In this document: in pieces, positions 43,817-52,641 of the stretch
Numbering within the stretch: the stretch's first letter is position 1
Layout: every line of letters begins with the position of its first letter
Assembly (NCBI RefSeq): GCF_035917275.1
Contig: NZ_CP108508.1
Coordinates: 5,766,001-5,830,000 of the forward strand
Length of the DNA: 64,000 nt
Origin: Streptomyces sp. NBC_01237
GTDB taxonomy: Bacteria; Actinomycetota; Actinomycetes; Streptomycetales; Streptomycetaceae
Direction: 5' to 3'
The notes under the pieces: model-generated
Told to the model about the DNA's origin: nothing
The model's database searches: none
Seen by the model: the letters and a program-made list of their open reading frames with translations, nothing else
Made by a program: the position numbers and the translations under genes

Positions 43817-46800
43817 CGGTCCGCCGCCTCGGTACGGTCGGTCAGCAGGGCCACCGCGGCGGAGAGCTGGGTCAGCATCGCGGCCTGGGTCTGCGCCAAC
43901 TGGCCTATCTGGCGTGACAGTTCCTCGACCTCGGCGCGGGTGGCGTACACGGGCCCGTCGGGCGCTCCGTGCCCTCGCTCCGGCTCCGGCTCCGGTTGCG
44001 GTGCCCGTCGCTGCGCCGGCACCTGCTCGGGCGCCCGCTCGCGCCACCGGTCCTGCTTCCGGTCCTGCCCCCGGTCCTGCGCACGGCCCGGCTCCTGTGC
44101 CGTCCGGCCCGCGATGAGCCGGGCCGTCAGCCTCGGGGTCCCCGCTTCCTCCAGGATCTCCCGCATGGCGAGCTCCGTACCGAACTCCGCCTCCAACTGC
44201 CGTACCATACCGATCAGTTGCAACGAGTCCGCGCCCATTGCCACGAACGACCGGTCGGCGCCGACCTCCGCGGGCCGGTGGCCCAGATGGCGGGCGGCGA
44301 GTTCCAGCACCCGGTCCAGTACGGCCTGTTCGGTCATGCCATCCTCCGTCGAGCGTGTGGATATGTGCGGGATCGCGGCGGCCCGTACCGGGGCCGGACC
44401 GGACCAGTACGACTGATGCCGGAACGGGTACGTCGGCAGCGGCACCCGCCGCCCGCCGCACCCGGCGAGCAGCGCGGACCAGTCGACACGTGTCCCCGCG
44501 CAGTGCAGCCGGGCCACCGCCCGCTCCCACTGCCGGGTCGGTACGCAGACGGCGTCCGGCCGGGCCCGGCGGGCCATCCCGCTCAGCACGGCGGACGGTC
44601 CGAGCTCCAGCAGGACGGGGGCATCGCCGAGGGTGTCCAGTACGGCGGCGAAGTCCACTCTGCGGCGGGCCTGCCGGACCAGGTGGTCGGCGTCGGGCAG
44701 CCAGCCGACGGGCCGCGCGGCGCCGTCCAGGCCGCTGACGAACTCCGTGCGCAGCGGCCGGAGTTCCGTCTTCTCGGCGAGGATCCGGAGATCGTCGAGA
44801 ATCGGGTCGAGCAGCGCGGTGTGGAAGGCCCGGTCCAGGTCCAGCGGCTCGTGGGCCTCGCCCCGGTCCGCCAGCAGGGAACGGGCCGCGGCGACCGCCG
44901 CCGGGGGGCCGGCGAGGACATGCGCGGCGGTGGCGTTGACCGCGGCGAGCTCCAGTCCGTCGACCGCGGCCAGCAGTTCCCGTACCCGCTCGCCCGGCAC
45001 GAAGGCGGCGATCATGGCACCCGGCGCCACGTCCCGCTGCATCAACTGCCCGCGCCGGCAGACCAGTCGCATCGCGTCCTCGACGTCCATCGCCCCGGCC
45101 ACGCACAGCGCCGCGTACTCGCCGACGCTGTGTCCGGCGACCCGCCCCGGCGTGACACCCAGCTCCTCCCACAGCCGGGCCTGGGCGATCTGGAGGGCGA
45201 ACAGCGCGGGCTGGGCGAAGGCCGTGTCCCACCGGTCCGGCCCCCGCCCGTCCACCACCCGGGCCAGGAAGTCGCGGTGGCCGGTCTCCTCCTCGTACAG
45301 CCGGGCACAGAGGGCGAGTGTCGCGGCCACCACCGGGAAGCGGGCCGACAGTTCGGCGCCCATGCCGGGGCGCGGGCCGCCCTGTCCGCTGAACAGGAAG
45401 ACCGGCTCGACCGCACCCTCCCCGTCCACCACCCCCGTCACGTACTCCTCACCGGAGGCACGGCCCGCCGCCGCGCCCGCCACCGTGCCTGAGGTCCCGC
45501 CCGCCGCCTCGTCGCGGAGGAAGGCGTCGAGCCCGGCGACCGGGTCGGCGGACGTGACGACCAGCCGGTGGGGGAGCAGGCGCCGTCCCAGCGCGGTGGT
45601 GACCAGCAGATCGGCGCGGTCCGTGCCGGGCCGGCGTACGAGATGGTCACGTACCGAGCGGGCGTACGCCACCAGCGCTTCCCCGCTCGCGGCGGACAGC
45701 GGAAGCAGCGCCGGGACCTCCGCACCGTCCGCGCCGGACAGGCGTTCCGCACGCGGGAACGCGCCGGCCGTCCGTGCCGCACGCGGGAGCGCGCCGGGCA
45801 CGTCTTCCGCACGCGGGGGCGCCTGTTCCATGATCACGTGCGCATTGGTACCGCCCATGCCGATGGAGTGCACACCGGCGCGCCGTACGCCGCTCACCGG
45901 CCAGTCCCGCTCATGGGCCGGGAGTACGAAGGGGCTGTCGTCGACCGCGAGCGCCGGGTTGGGGCGGGAGAAGTTCACCAGTGGCGGGACGATCCCGTGC
46001 CGCAGCACCTCGATCGCCTTGATCAGCCCGGCCAGCCCGGCCGCGCTGTCCAGATGGCCGATGGCGGGCTTCGTGGAGCCCAGGGCGCAGAATCCGGTCC
46101 GGCCGGTGTGCCGGCGGAACGCCTCCGTCAGGGCGGCGAACTCGATCGGATCGCCCTTGAGCGTGCCCGTGCCGTGCGCCTCCAGATAGCCGATCGACTC
46201 CGCGGGGACCCCGGCCGCGCGCAGCGCCCCGAGCACCGCGTCGCGCTGTCCGGCGACCCCCGGCGCGGCGAACCCGGCCTTGTCCGAACCGTCGTTGGTG
46301 ACGGCCGAGCCCAGGATCACGGCACGCACGGTGTCCCCGTCGGCGACCGCCCGGTCCAGCGGCTTCAGCAGGACGGCGGCGACCCCGTTGCCCCCGACGG
46401 TGCCGTCCGCGTCCGCGTCGAACGCCCGGACCGTGCCGGTGGGGGAGAGCGTGGAGCCCTTCACCGGCCGGTGCCCGGTGATCTGCGGCAGATGCAGGGC
46501 GGAGGAGGCCACCAGCATCAGCTCCGCGTCCCCGGCCCGCAGCGCCTGGCAGGCCAGATGCACGGAGACCAGCGCACTCGAACAGGCCGTCGCCACGTTC
46601 ACCGCGGGACCGGTCAGGCCGAGCCGGTAGGCGGCCCGGTTGGCCGTGAAGTCCGGGTAGGTGCCGACCTGTACCTGCTTGGCCGTCATCCAGTCGCCGG
46701 ACCGGGACTCCGCGGCGAGGTTCTCCGCGAGATAGCTGTGCAGCGAGTACAGGCGGTAGCCGGAGCTCCCGTACACCCCGATCCGTACCGCTTCGTCCGG

Positions 46801-47166
46801 CCGCGCGTACCCGCCGTCCTCCAGCGCGTGGAAGCAGCACTCCAGGAACAGCCGCTGCTGCGGATCGGTGAGCGCCGCCTCCCGCCCGCTCATCCCGAAG
46901 AACGCGGCGTCGAAACCGTCCACGGAATCCAGCAGCGCGCTCGCCCCGACGTACCCCGGCGCGCGGTACTCCGACTCCGGTACCCCGGCCGCCGCGAACT
47001 CGGCCTCGGTGAAGCGGCGTACATGACTGACACCGGCGCGGATGTCGCGCCAGTACTCCTCGGTGCTGTCAGCCCCGGGAAACCTCAGCGCCGTCCCGAT
47101 CACCGCGATCGGACGGTCCCTCACCGCTGTGCGACGGTCCTTCACCGCGATGCGGTTGTCCTTCAA
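43813..47166 (-). CDS. Type I polyketide synthase module KS-AT-ACP
   Basis: 1117 residues if it starts at TTG 47166, which has ggaggggagag upstream; GTG 47145 or 47124 are alternatives. The ketosynthase (to about 440) has Cys195 in VATACSSALVSV and the two His in EAHGTGT and IGHLDSAAG. The acyltransferase (about 560-870) has GHSVGEYAA and an AFHTALLDP motif that resembles the HAFH of malonyl-specific ATs. The ACP carries Ser981 in MGADSLQL. There is no KR, DH, ER or TE, so the product leaves as a beta-ketoacyl thioester. The tail ends in a coiled coil (VEELSRQIGQLAQTQAAML) fit for docking to the hybrid protein. It overlaps the MFS gene 3' end. Confidence 0.92.
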   Translation of the reverse strand: MKDNRIAVKDRRTAVRDRPIAVIGTALRFPGADSTEEYWRDIRAGVSHVRRFTEAEFAAAGVPESEYRAPGYVGASALLDSVDGFDAAFFGMSGREAALTDPQQRLFLECCFHALEDGGYARPDEAVRIGVYGSSGYRLYSLHSYLAENLAAESRSGDWMTAKQVQVGTYPDFTANRAAYRLGLTGPAVNVATACSSALVSVHLACQALRAGDAELMLVASSALHLPQITGHRPVKGSTLSPTGTVRAFDADADGTVGGNGVAAVLLKPLDRAVADGDTVRAVILGSAVTNDGSDKAGFAAPGVAGQRDAVLGALRAAGVPAESIGYLEAHGTGTLKGDPIEFAALTEAFRRHTGRTGFCALGSTKPAIGHLDSAAGLAGLIKAIEVLRHGIVPPLVNFSRPNPALAVDDSPFVLPAHERDWPVSGVRRAGVHSIGMGGTNAHVIMEQAPPRAEDVPGALPRAARTAGAFPRAERLSGADGAEVPALLPLSAASGEALVAYARSVRDHLVRRPGTDRADLLVTTALGRRLLPHRLVVTSADPVAGLDAFLRDEAAGGTSGTVAGAAAGRASGEEYVTGVVDGEGAVEPVFLFSGQGGPRPGMGAELSARFPVVAATLALCARLYEEETGHRDFLARVVDGRGPDRWDTAFAQPALFALQIAQARLWEELGVTPGRVAGHSVGEYAALCVAGAMDVEDAMRLVCRRGQLMQRDVAPGAMIAAFVPGERVRELLAAVDGLELAAVNATAAHVLAGPPAAVAAARSLLADRGEAHEPLDLDRAFHTALLDPILDDLRILAEKTELRPLRTEFVSGLDGAARPVGWLPDADHLVRQARRRVDFAAVLDTLGDAPVLLELGPSAVLSGMARRARPDAVCVPTRQWERAVARLHCAGTRVDWSALLAGCGGRRVPLPTYPFRHQSYWSGPAPVRAAAIPHISTRSTEDGMTEQAVLDRVLELAARHLGHRPAEVGADRSFVAMGADSLQLIGMVRQLEAEFGTELAMREILEEAGTPRLTARLIAGRTAQEPGRAQDRGQDRKQDRWRERAPEQVPAQRRAPQPEPEPERGHGAPDGPVYATRAEVEELSRQIGQLAQTQAAMLTQLSAAVALLTDRTEAADR

Positions 47167-48613
47167 CTGCCTCTCCCCTCCGCAGCCCCGCCACCCGCAG
47201 CAGGAACGCCAGCGCGACCACGATGGCAGCCCCATGGGACCACGCGACCACGGTGAAGGAGGTGTACCGGTCGAGAGCGGCGGCCACGAGGATCATGCCG
47301 ACCCCGAAGCCGAGGTTCTCGAACGTTGCGGAGAGCCCGAAGGCATGGCCGCGCAAGTCGGCCGGGAGTGTCTGGAGATGCGAGGTGTACGACACCTCGG
47401 TGAGGCCGTCCGCGGCGCCCGCGACCAGCGCGATCACCGCCGTCACGGGCAGCGGGAAACCGGCGAAGGCCAGGATGAAGGCCGCCGACATCACGACGGT
47501 CCCGTAACCGAAGCCCAGCGCGCCCACCGACCGCCCGGTGCGCTTCGCATACCGCTGGATCACCTGCTGCGCGCCGATGTTGCCCAGCGCCCACACACAC
47601 CAGAAGGCGGACACGAACACCGCGGGGTTCGACGCGTCCAGCTCGGTGGAGTAGATCGGCAGCGCCGCGTTGTGGGAGGACGAACCGAACGCGTCCACCC
47701 CGCGCAGCGCCACCATCAGGCCCATGCCGGGCGCGGCGGCCAGTGCCAGGAGCGCGACGGGCCTCCGTCGCCACCCCGCGAGGAAGGCGAGAGCCCCGCG
47801 CCGCCCGGTCTCCTTCGCCGCCGCGCCCCCGGCCGGCTCCGGTGCCGGCCCTTCCCCCGCGCGCCCGCCGGAATCCCCCTCCGAATCCGGCGCGGCGCCC
47901 GCACCCCTGCCGCCCGCGGCGATCGGCAGCAGGGCCACCGTCAGCGCGCAGGCCGCGAAGGTCGCCATGTCGACGGCGAAGGCCGCGGTGTACCCGACCA
48001 GGGACACCACCACACCCGCCGAGGCGAAGCCCGCCACCATCGCCAGCGAACGTCCCGTGATCGACAGGGAGTTCGCCCAGGCCCGGCGGTCCTCGCCGAC
48101 CATCTCCGGGATCGAACTGCGCAACGACACCATGAACAGCGTTCCGCACGCCCCGATGACCAGCGAGACGGACATCAGCGCGGCCGTGCGCAGTCCGTCC
48201 GGCGCCAGAATGAGCAGCAGCATCACCGCCGCCTGCGCGACATTCACCCACAGCATGATGCTTTTCGCCGTGAAGCGGGCGAGCAGCCCGCCCGCCATCA
48301 GTCCGGCGACAAATCCGGAAGCCAGCCGAACGGCCATGAACAGGCCCATGGCGAGCGCTCTGCCCGTCGTCTCATAGACGAACAGATTGAGCGCCACCAT
48401 ATTCAGGAACGTGCCGTACGAAGAGACGGCGTATCCCGCGACGAGGAATCGATAACGCCGCTCGGAACGCGCCGTGTTGACAGAGCTCACCGCCGCGTTC
48501 TCCGTTTCTCCACCTGTTTCGCCGTCCGCTTCGTTCGCTGTTGGGCTGTTCGATTCGCTGCCGCTGCTGTTGATACCGGGTGTCACCCGCACATACTCGT
48601 GCAGGCGGAGCAC
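47069..48613 (-). CDS. MFS transporter, probable product exporter
   Basis: A 514-residue protein with a hydrophilic Ser/Glu-rich N-terminus of about 45 residues, then about 12 membrane helices with a central loop rich in Gly/Pro/Glu (about 225-270). The segments RYRFLVAGYAVSSYGTFLNMVAL and MGLFMAVRLASGFVAGLMAG resemble enterobactin- and macrolide-exporter-type MFS proteins (MefA/EntS). Start GTG 48613 is tentative; GTG 48592 is also in frame. The last 40 residues are repetitive and overlap the PKS coding sequence by up to 98 bp. The likely job is export of the island's product. Confidence 0.88.
   Translation of the reverse strand: MLRLHEYVRVTPGINSSGSESNSPTANEADGETGGETENAAVSSVNTARSERRYRFLVAGYAVSSYGTFLNMVALNLFVYETTGRALAMGLFMAVRLASGFVAGLMAGGLLARFTAKSIMLWVNVAQAAVMLLLILAPDGLRTAALMSVSLVIGACGTLFMVSLRSSIPEMVGEDRRAWANSLSITGRSLAMVAGFASAGVVVSLVGYTAAFAVDMATFAACALTVALLPIAAGGRGAGAAPDSEGDSGGRAGEGPAPEPAGGAAAKETGRRGALAFLAGWRRRPVALLALAAAPGMGLMVALRGVDAFGSSSHNAALPIYSTELDASNPAVFVSAFWCVWALGNIGAQQVIQRYAKRTGRSVGALGFGYGTVVMSAAFILAFAGFPLPVTAVIALVAGAADGLTEVSYTSHLQTLPADLRGHAFGLSATFENLGFGVGMILVAAALDRYTSFTVVAWSHGAAIVVALAFLLRVAGLRRGEAVEGQPHRGEGPSHSGEGPSDRGDRDGAEVSRG
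47101..47163 (-). repeat. Triple 21-bp repeat read in two frames
   Basis: Three imperfect 21-bp units (47101-47121, 47122-47142, 47143-47163) lie in the MFS/PKS overlap. In the MFS frame they give EGQPHRG, EGPSHSG and EGPSDRG; in the PKS frame KDNRIAV, KDRRTAV and RDRPIAV. Because 21 is a multiple of three, expansion kept both frames open. Confidence 0.85.
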
Positions 48614-48663
48614 TCACCGATGTAGTCCCGTTCGCACAAAGGTAATCTGCATACTTGTGCAGG
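48592..48663. promoter_or_regulatory. Divergent control region of the biosynthetic island with 14-bp direct repeats
   Basis: CATACTCGTGCAGG (48592-48605) and CATACTTGTGCAGG (48650-48663) differ at one base and are 58 bp apart, one at the start region of each divergent gene. TAATCT at 48643-48648 lies 8 nt before GTG 48657 and fits a -10 element for a leaderless regulator mRNA. The repeats are candidate binding sites for the LuxR-type regulator. Confidence 0.5.
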
Positions 48664-49658
48664 ACGATCAATCCCTCCCACCGGTATGTGATTGCCGCGA
48701 ATCGACGCCGGACCGCCCGATGCCGGAGCGGCCCTGCGAGACGGCACTCACGACCTACCGGCGCGCGCTCCTGGAGGGAAGCCTTCCGCGGGGCGAGGTG
48801 GCCGGCTGTCTGCGCGCCCTGCATCTGATGGTGGCCGACCGGGAATCACCGGGCTTCATGATCCCCGTGCCGCCGGAGACCGCGTCGTTCGCCGCGCTCG
48901 CCCCCATCGAGGAGGCGATCCTCGAACAGCGCCGCACCCTGCGCTCGGCGCGCGCCGCCCTCGCCGCCTTCGAGGGCCTGTACGCCGATGTGCACCGGCT
49001 CCAACAGCCCGCCCTCACCCGGCTCTCCGGACACGCCGTCATCAGCAAGGCCCTCGAAGCGGGAGTCGGCGGCTGCCGCGAGGAGGTGCGCACCGCGCAC
49101 CCGGGCGGCGGCCGTCCCGCGCACATCCTCCAGGAGTCGCTGCCCCGGGACCTGAACAACCTGCGGCGCGGCATCCGGCAGCGCACGATCTACCAGCACA
49201 CCGTCCGCTCGGACCGCACGACGCTCGCGTACATCGAGCAGGTGACCGAGGCGGGGGCCGAGGTCAGGACGCTCACCGAGGTCGCCGACCGGATCATCGT
49301 GTTCGACCGCGACCTCGCGTTCATCCCGTTCTCCGACGAACCGCACAACGCGCTGCGCATCCAGCACCCGCCCCTGGTCCGCTTCCTGGTCCGGCACTTC
49401 GACGAGGCATGGGCCCGCTCGGTCCCCGTCCGCCCCGAACGCGCACCGCTGCGCACCTCCGTCATCACCTCCGACCTCCAGCGCGCGATCCTGCAGGCGG
49501 TCGTCAACGGCGAGACGGACGCGGCGATCGCCCGGCGCATCGGCATGAGCAGGCGCAGCGTCGCCGAGCACATGCGCAAGGTCTCCGAGCAACTGGGCAG
49601 CAACAGCCGCGCCCAGCTCGGCTATCTGGTCGCGACCTCGGGCCTGCTGGACGGCTGA
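48657..49658 (+). CDS. LuxR-type helix-turn-helix regulator
   Basis: 333 residues if translated from GTG 48657 on a leaderless transcript; ATG 48720 would give 312. The N-terminal half has a long helical region (EEAILEQRRTLRSARAALAAFEGLY) and a PLD/TrmB-like sensor-type fold seen in many Streptomyces regulators. The C-terminal LuxR helix-turn-helix is clear: DLQRAILQAVVNGETDAAIARRIGMSRRSVAEHMRKVSEQLGS in outline. No receiver domain or Walker motif is present, so it is not a response regulator or LAL type. It is divergent from the exporter gene and is the probable pathway-specific regulator of the island. Confidence 0.85.
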   Translation: MQDDQSLPPVCDCRESTPDRPMPERPCETALTTYRRALLEGSLPRGEVAGCLRALHLMVADRESPGFMIPVPPETASFAALAPIEEAILEQRRTLRSARAALAAFEGLYADVHRLQQPALTRLSGHAVISKALEAGVGGCREEVRTAHPGGGRPAHILQESLPRDLNNLRRGIRQRTIYQHTVRSDRTTLAYIEQVTEAGAEVRTLTEVADRIIVFDRDLAFIPFSDEPHNALRIQHPPLVRFLVRHFDEAWARSVPVRPERAPLRTSVITSDLQRAILQAVVNGETDAAIARRIGMSRRSVAEHMRKVSEQLGSNSRAQLGYLVATSGLLDG

Positions 49659-49727
49659 CCGGCGTACGGCGACGGCCGCGGGAACGCGGTGGGGCGGCGG
49701 CGCGGGGCGGGGTGGCCGGAAACGCAC

Positions 49728-49858
49728 GGTGGGGGCGCTCCGTCCGGAACGCCCCCACCACTGCTCGCCTGTACGCCGGCCGGCCTGTACGCCGGTCAGC
49801 CGGGCGGTCCGTACGTCGGCCGGTCAGACGGCCCGTACGCCGGTAGGCCCGTACGCCG
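49728..49858. terminator. Terminator and GTACGCCGG repeats between LuxR and class I fumarase genes
   Basis: A 10-bp stem (49728-49737 with 49750-49759) and a 12-nt loop lie 69 bp after the regulator stop. From 49771 to 49858 the unit GTACGCCGG recurs about five times (49771, 49787, 49811, 49834, 49850, one with a mismatch). This is the right-hand boundary of the island. Confidence 0.6.
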
Positions 49859-49859
49859 G

Positions 49860-51527
49860 TCAGCCGAGGCCGGGGCCCCGTACCGGAATGCTGGTGAAGG
49901 TCGGCGCGGGGGCGGGCTCGGTGAAGAAGTCGTTGCCCTTGTCGTCGACCACGATGAACGCGGGGAAGTCCTCGACCTCGATCTTCCAGACCGCCTCCAT
50001 GCCGAGCTCCTCGTACTCGATGACCTCGACCTTCTTGATGCAGTCCTGCGCGAGGCGCGCGGCCGGGCCGCCGATGGAGCCGAGGTAGAAGCCGCCGTGC
50101 GCGTCGCACGCGTCGGTGACCTGCCGGGACCGGTTGCCCTTGGCCAGCATCACCTTGGAGCCGCCCGCCGCCTGGAACTGCGCGACATAGCTGTCCATGC
50201 GGCCGGCCGTCGTCGGGCCGAAGGAACCGGAGGCGTATCCCTCGGGCGTCTTCGCCGGGCCCGCGTAGTACACCGGGTGGTCCTTCAGGTACTGCGGCAT
50301 CTCCTCGCCCGCGTCCAGCCGCTCCTTGATCTTGGCGTGTGCGATGTCGCGCGCCACGACCATCGGGCCGGTCAGCGAGAGCCGGGTCTTGACCGGGTAC
50401 TTGGTCAGCTCGGCGAGGATGTCGTCCATCGGCCGGTTCAGATCGATCCGCACGACATCCGCGGCCTCGTCCAGGTGGTCGTCGGTGGTGTCCGGCAGGA
50501 AGCGCGCCGGGTCCCTCTCCAGCTGCTCCAGGAAGACGCCCTCGGCGGTGATCTTCGCGGTGGCCTGGCGGTCCGCCGAGCAGGACACGGCGATGGCGAC
50601 GGGCAGCGAGGCGCCGTGCCGGGGGAGCCGGACGACGCGTACGTCGTGGCAGAAGTACTTGCCGCCGAACTGCGCGCCGATCCCGATCTTCTGCGTCAGC
50701 TCGAAGACCTTCTCCTCCAGGTCCTTGTCCCGGAAGCCGTGCCCGGTGGGGGAGCCCTCGGCGGGCAGCTCGTCCAGGTAGTGCGCGGAGGCGTACTTCG
50801 CGGTCTTCAGCGCGAACTCGGCCGACGTACCGCCGACGACGATCGCCAGGTGGTACGGCGGGCAGGCCGCGGTGCCCAGCGAACGGATCTTCTCCTCCAG
50901 GAACTTCATCATGGAGGTCTCGTTGAGGACCGCCTTGGTCTCCTGGTAGAGGAACGACTTGTTGGCGGAACCGCCGCCCTTCGCCATGAAGAGGAACTTG
51001 TACGCGCCGCCGTCGGTGGCGTACAGCTCGACCTGCGCCGGAAGGTTCGAGCCGGTGTTCTTCTCGTCCCACATGGTCAGCGGGGCCATCTGCGAGTAGC
51101 GCAGGTTGAGCTTGGTGTACGCGTCGAAGATGCCGTGCGACAGCGCCTCCTCGTCACCGCCCGACGTCAGCACGTTCTGGCCGCGCTTGCCCATGACGAT
51201 CGCCGTGCCGGTGTCCTGGCACATCGGCAGGACACCCGCGGCGGCGATGTTCGCGTTCTTCAGGAGGTCGAGCGCGACGAACTTGTCGTTGGACGAGGCA
51301 TCGGGGTCGTCCACGATCCGGCGCAGCTGTGCGAGGTGCGCCGGGCGCAGGAAGTGCGAGATGTCGTGCATGGCCTCGGCGGCGAGCGTGCGCAGGGCCT
51401 CGGGCTCGACCTTGAGGAACGTACGGCCGTCGGCCTCGAAGGTGGAGACACCCTCGGCGGTCACCAGACGATAGGGCGTGGTGTCCTCTCCCAGGGGGAG
51501 CAGATCGGAGTACGCAAACTCTGGCAT
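49860..51527 (-). CDS. fumB: Fumarate hydratase class I (4Fe-4S)
   Basis: A 555-residue oxygen-sensitive fumarase. ATG 51527 is preferred because gagga sits 9 nt upstream; ATG 51536 directly abuts it. The iron-sulphur Cys candidates are in [27 protein letters not shown] and AVSCSADR, as in E. coli FumA/FumB. The C-terminal beta domain has [15 protein letters not shown] and the KGNRS motif. It duplicates the reaction of the class II enzyme at 32500, giving an iron-dependent and an iron-independent pair, a known Streptomyces feature. Confidence 0.93.
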   Translation of the reverse strand: MPEFAYSDLLPLGEDTTPYRLVTAEGVSTFEADGRTFLKVEPEALRTLAAEAMHDISHFLRPAHLAQLRRIVDDPDASSNDKFVALDLLKNANIAAAGVLPMCQDTGTAIVMGKRGQNVLTSGGDEEALSHGIFDAYTKLNLRYSQMAPLTMWDEKNTGSNLPAQVELYATDGGAYKFLFMAKGGGSANKSFLYQETKAVLNETSMMKFLEEKIRSLGTAACPPYHLAIVVGGTSAEFALKTAKYASAHYLDELPAEGSPTGHGFRDKDLEEKVFELTQKIGIGAQFGGKYFCHDVRVVRLPRHGASLPVAIAVSCSADRQATAKITAEGVFLEQLERDPARFLPDTTDDHLDEAADVVRIDLNRPMDDILAELTKYPVKTRLSLTGPMVVARDIAHAKIKERLDAGEEMPQYLKDHPVYYAGPAKTPEGYASGSFGPTTAGRMDSYVAQFQAAGGSKVMLAKGNRSRQVTDACDAHGGFYLGSIGGPAARLAQDCIKKVEVIEYEELGMEAVWKIEVEDFPAFIVVDDKGNDFFTEPAPAPTFTSIPVRGPGLG

Positions 51528-51776
51528 TACGGCCATTCCTCACTCGGCGACAGCGGCTGACCTCCCTTGGGCAGCGCATCCACCAGCGTAGAACGCCGCG
51601 GGGCCGCCGATCCTGTGAGGTAAGGCTCACCTGGAACGGACCCGGTACGGACCCGCAGCGGATCCGGAACGGGCCTGGGGTCGGGGAGGAGTCACTTCCG
51701 GATCCGGGGGTGGCCGGGCGGGCGGACCGGCCGGTGACCGCCCAGGATTGGCCGGATCGCCCGGACTGCCCCTAGT

Positions 51777-51808
51777 CGCGATCTATCGCGTTTGGGTACG
51801 CTGGATCG
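51777..51808 (+). promoter_or_regulatory. Palindrome and leaderless promoter of the DUF1707 gene
   Basis: CGCGAT-CT-ATCGCG (51777-51790) is a 6+6 bp inverted repeat placed in the -35/-10 spacer. TACGCT (51797-51802) is a good -10, ending 6 nt before GTG 51809, so transcription should start at the start codon. A repressor binding the palindrome would block the promoter. Confidence 0.55.
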
Positions 51809-52483
51809 GTGGACCTCGAAAAGCAGCCCCAGCAGCCCGTCGCCCCGGCTGAACCCGCACCGACCGGTATCCGAGCCTCCGACGCCGACCGCGACCGGAT
51901 CGCGGACATCCTGCGGGACGCCATGGCCGAGGGCCGGCTGACCGCCGAGGAGCACGCCGAGCGGATCGACCTGGTGTACCGCGCCAAGACCCTCGGTGAA
52001 CTCGAACCGCTGGTCCGCGACCTGCCCGCGCCCGGCGTCACCGCCCCGCAGTCCGGTGCGCGGCCCTACGCCTACGGCCCCGAGGGCCCGGCCGGGCCGG
52101 CCGACAACCTCGTGGCGATCTTCTCCAGCTCGACCAGGAAAGGGCGTTGGCGGGTCGGTGGCCGTACGAACGCCTTCGCGCTGTTCGGCACCGTGGAGAT
52201 CGATCTGACGGAGGCTCTTTTCGGCCAACGGCTCACCGTCATCAACGCGACGTCCATCTTCGGCAGTGTCGAGATCAAGGTGCCGCAGAACATCTCGCTG
52301 CGCGGCAGCGGGACGGGTGTTTTCGGTAATTTCGAAGTGGTGACACTGGAATCCGCAGATCCGGAAGCACCGGTCGTCGTGGTGAACGGCTATTCCGTCT
52401 TCGGAAACGTGGAAGCAAAGCCCAAGCGGGGCAAGTTCATTGCCGACCTCCACGACCAACTGCGCAAACACCTCGGCCGCTGA
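51809..52483 (+). CDS. DUF1707 and LiaF-like C-terminal domain protein
   Basis: A 224-residue soluble protein. Residues about 20-75 are the DUF1707 helical domain with the family signature IRASDADRDRIADILRDAMAEGRLTAEEHAERID. A Pro/Gly linker leads to a C-terminal beta-helix-like domain of the DUF2154/cell-wall-active antibiotics response type (FALFGTVEIDLTEALF, IFGSVEIKVPQNI, VFGNFEVV, VFGNVEAK). Proteins of this pair are associated with envelope stress in actinobacteria. Translation from GTG 51809 is probably leaderless. Confidence 0.9.
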   Translation: MDLEKQPQQPVAPAEPAPTGIRASDADRDRIADILRDAMAEGRLTAEEHAERIDLVYRAKTLGELEPLVRDLPAPGVTAPQSGARPYAYGPEGPAGPADNLVAIFSSSTRKGRWRVGGRTNAFALFGTVEIDLTEALFGQRLTVINATSIFGSVEIKVPQNISLRGSGTGVFGNFEVVTLESADPEAPVVVVNGYSVFGNVEAKPKRGKFIADLHDQLRKHLGR

Positions 52484-52641
52484 GCGGCGGTGGCGGACGG
52501 GCTTCGGGATCCGGCCAAAGTGCGCCGCGGGTGCAATTGCGCGCCCCGGAAGCCTGTGCCACGCAGCGCTTAGGCACGCGCACAGCGGGTAGGGAATGCT
52601 GCATCGTCTCTCGCTCGCGAAGCCGTCGTCAGGAGTAGACC

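Noticed and set aside
43817..45232. N-terminal extension of the hybrid synthetase into the PKS gene
   Set aside because: The frame is open further upstream, but it overlaps the PKS AT-ACP coding region and is Arg/Gly/Pro junk; the ATG at 43816 overlapping the PKS stop is the natural start.
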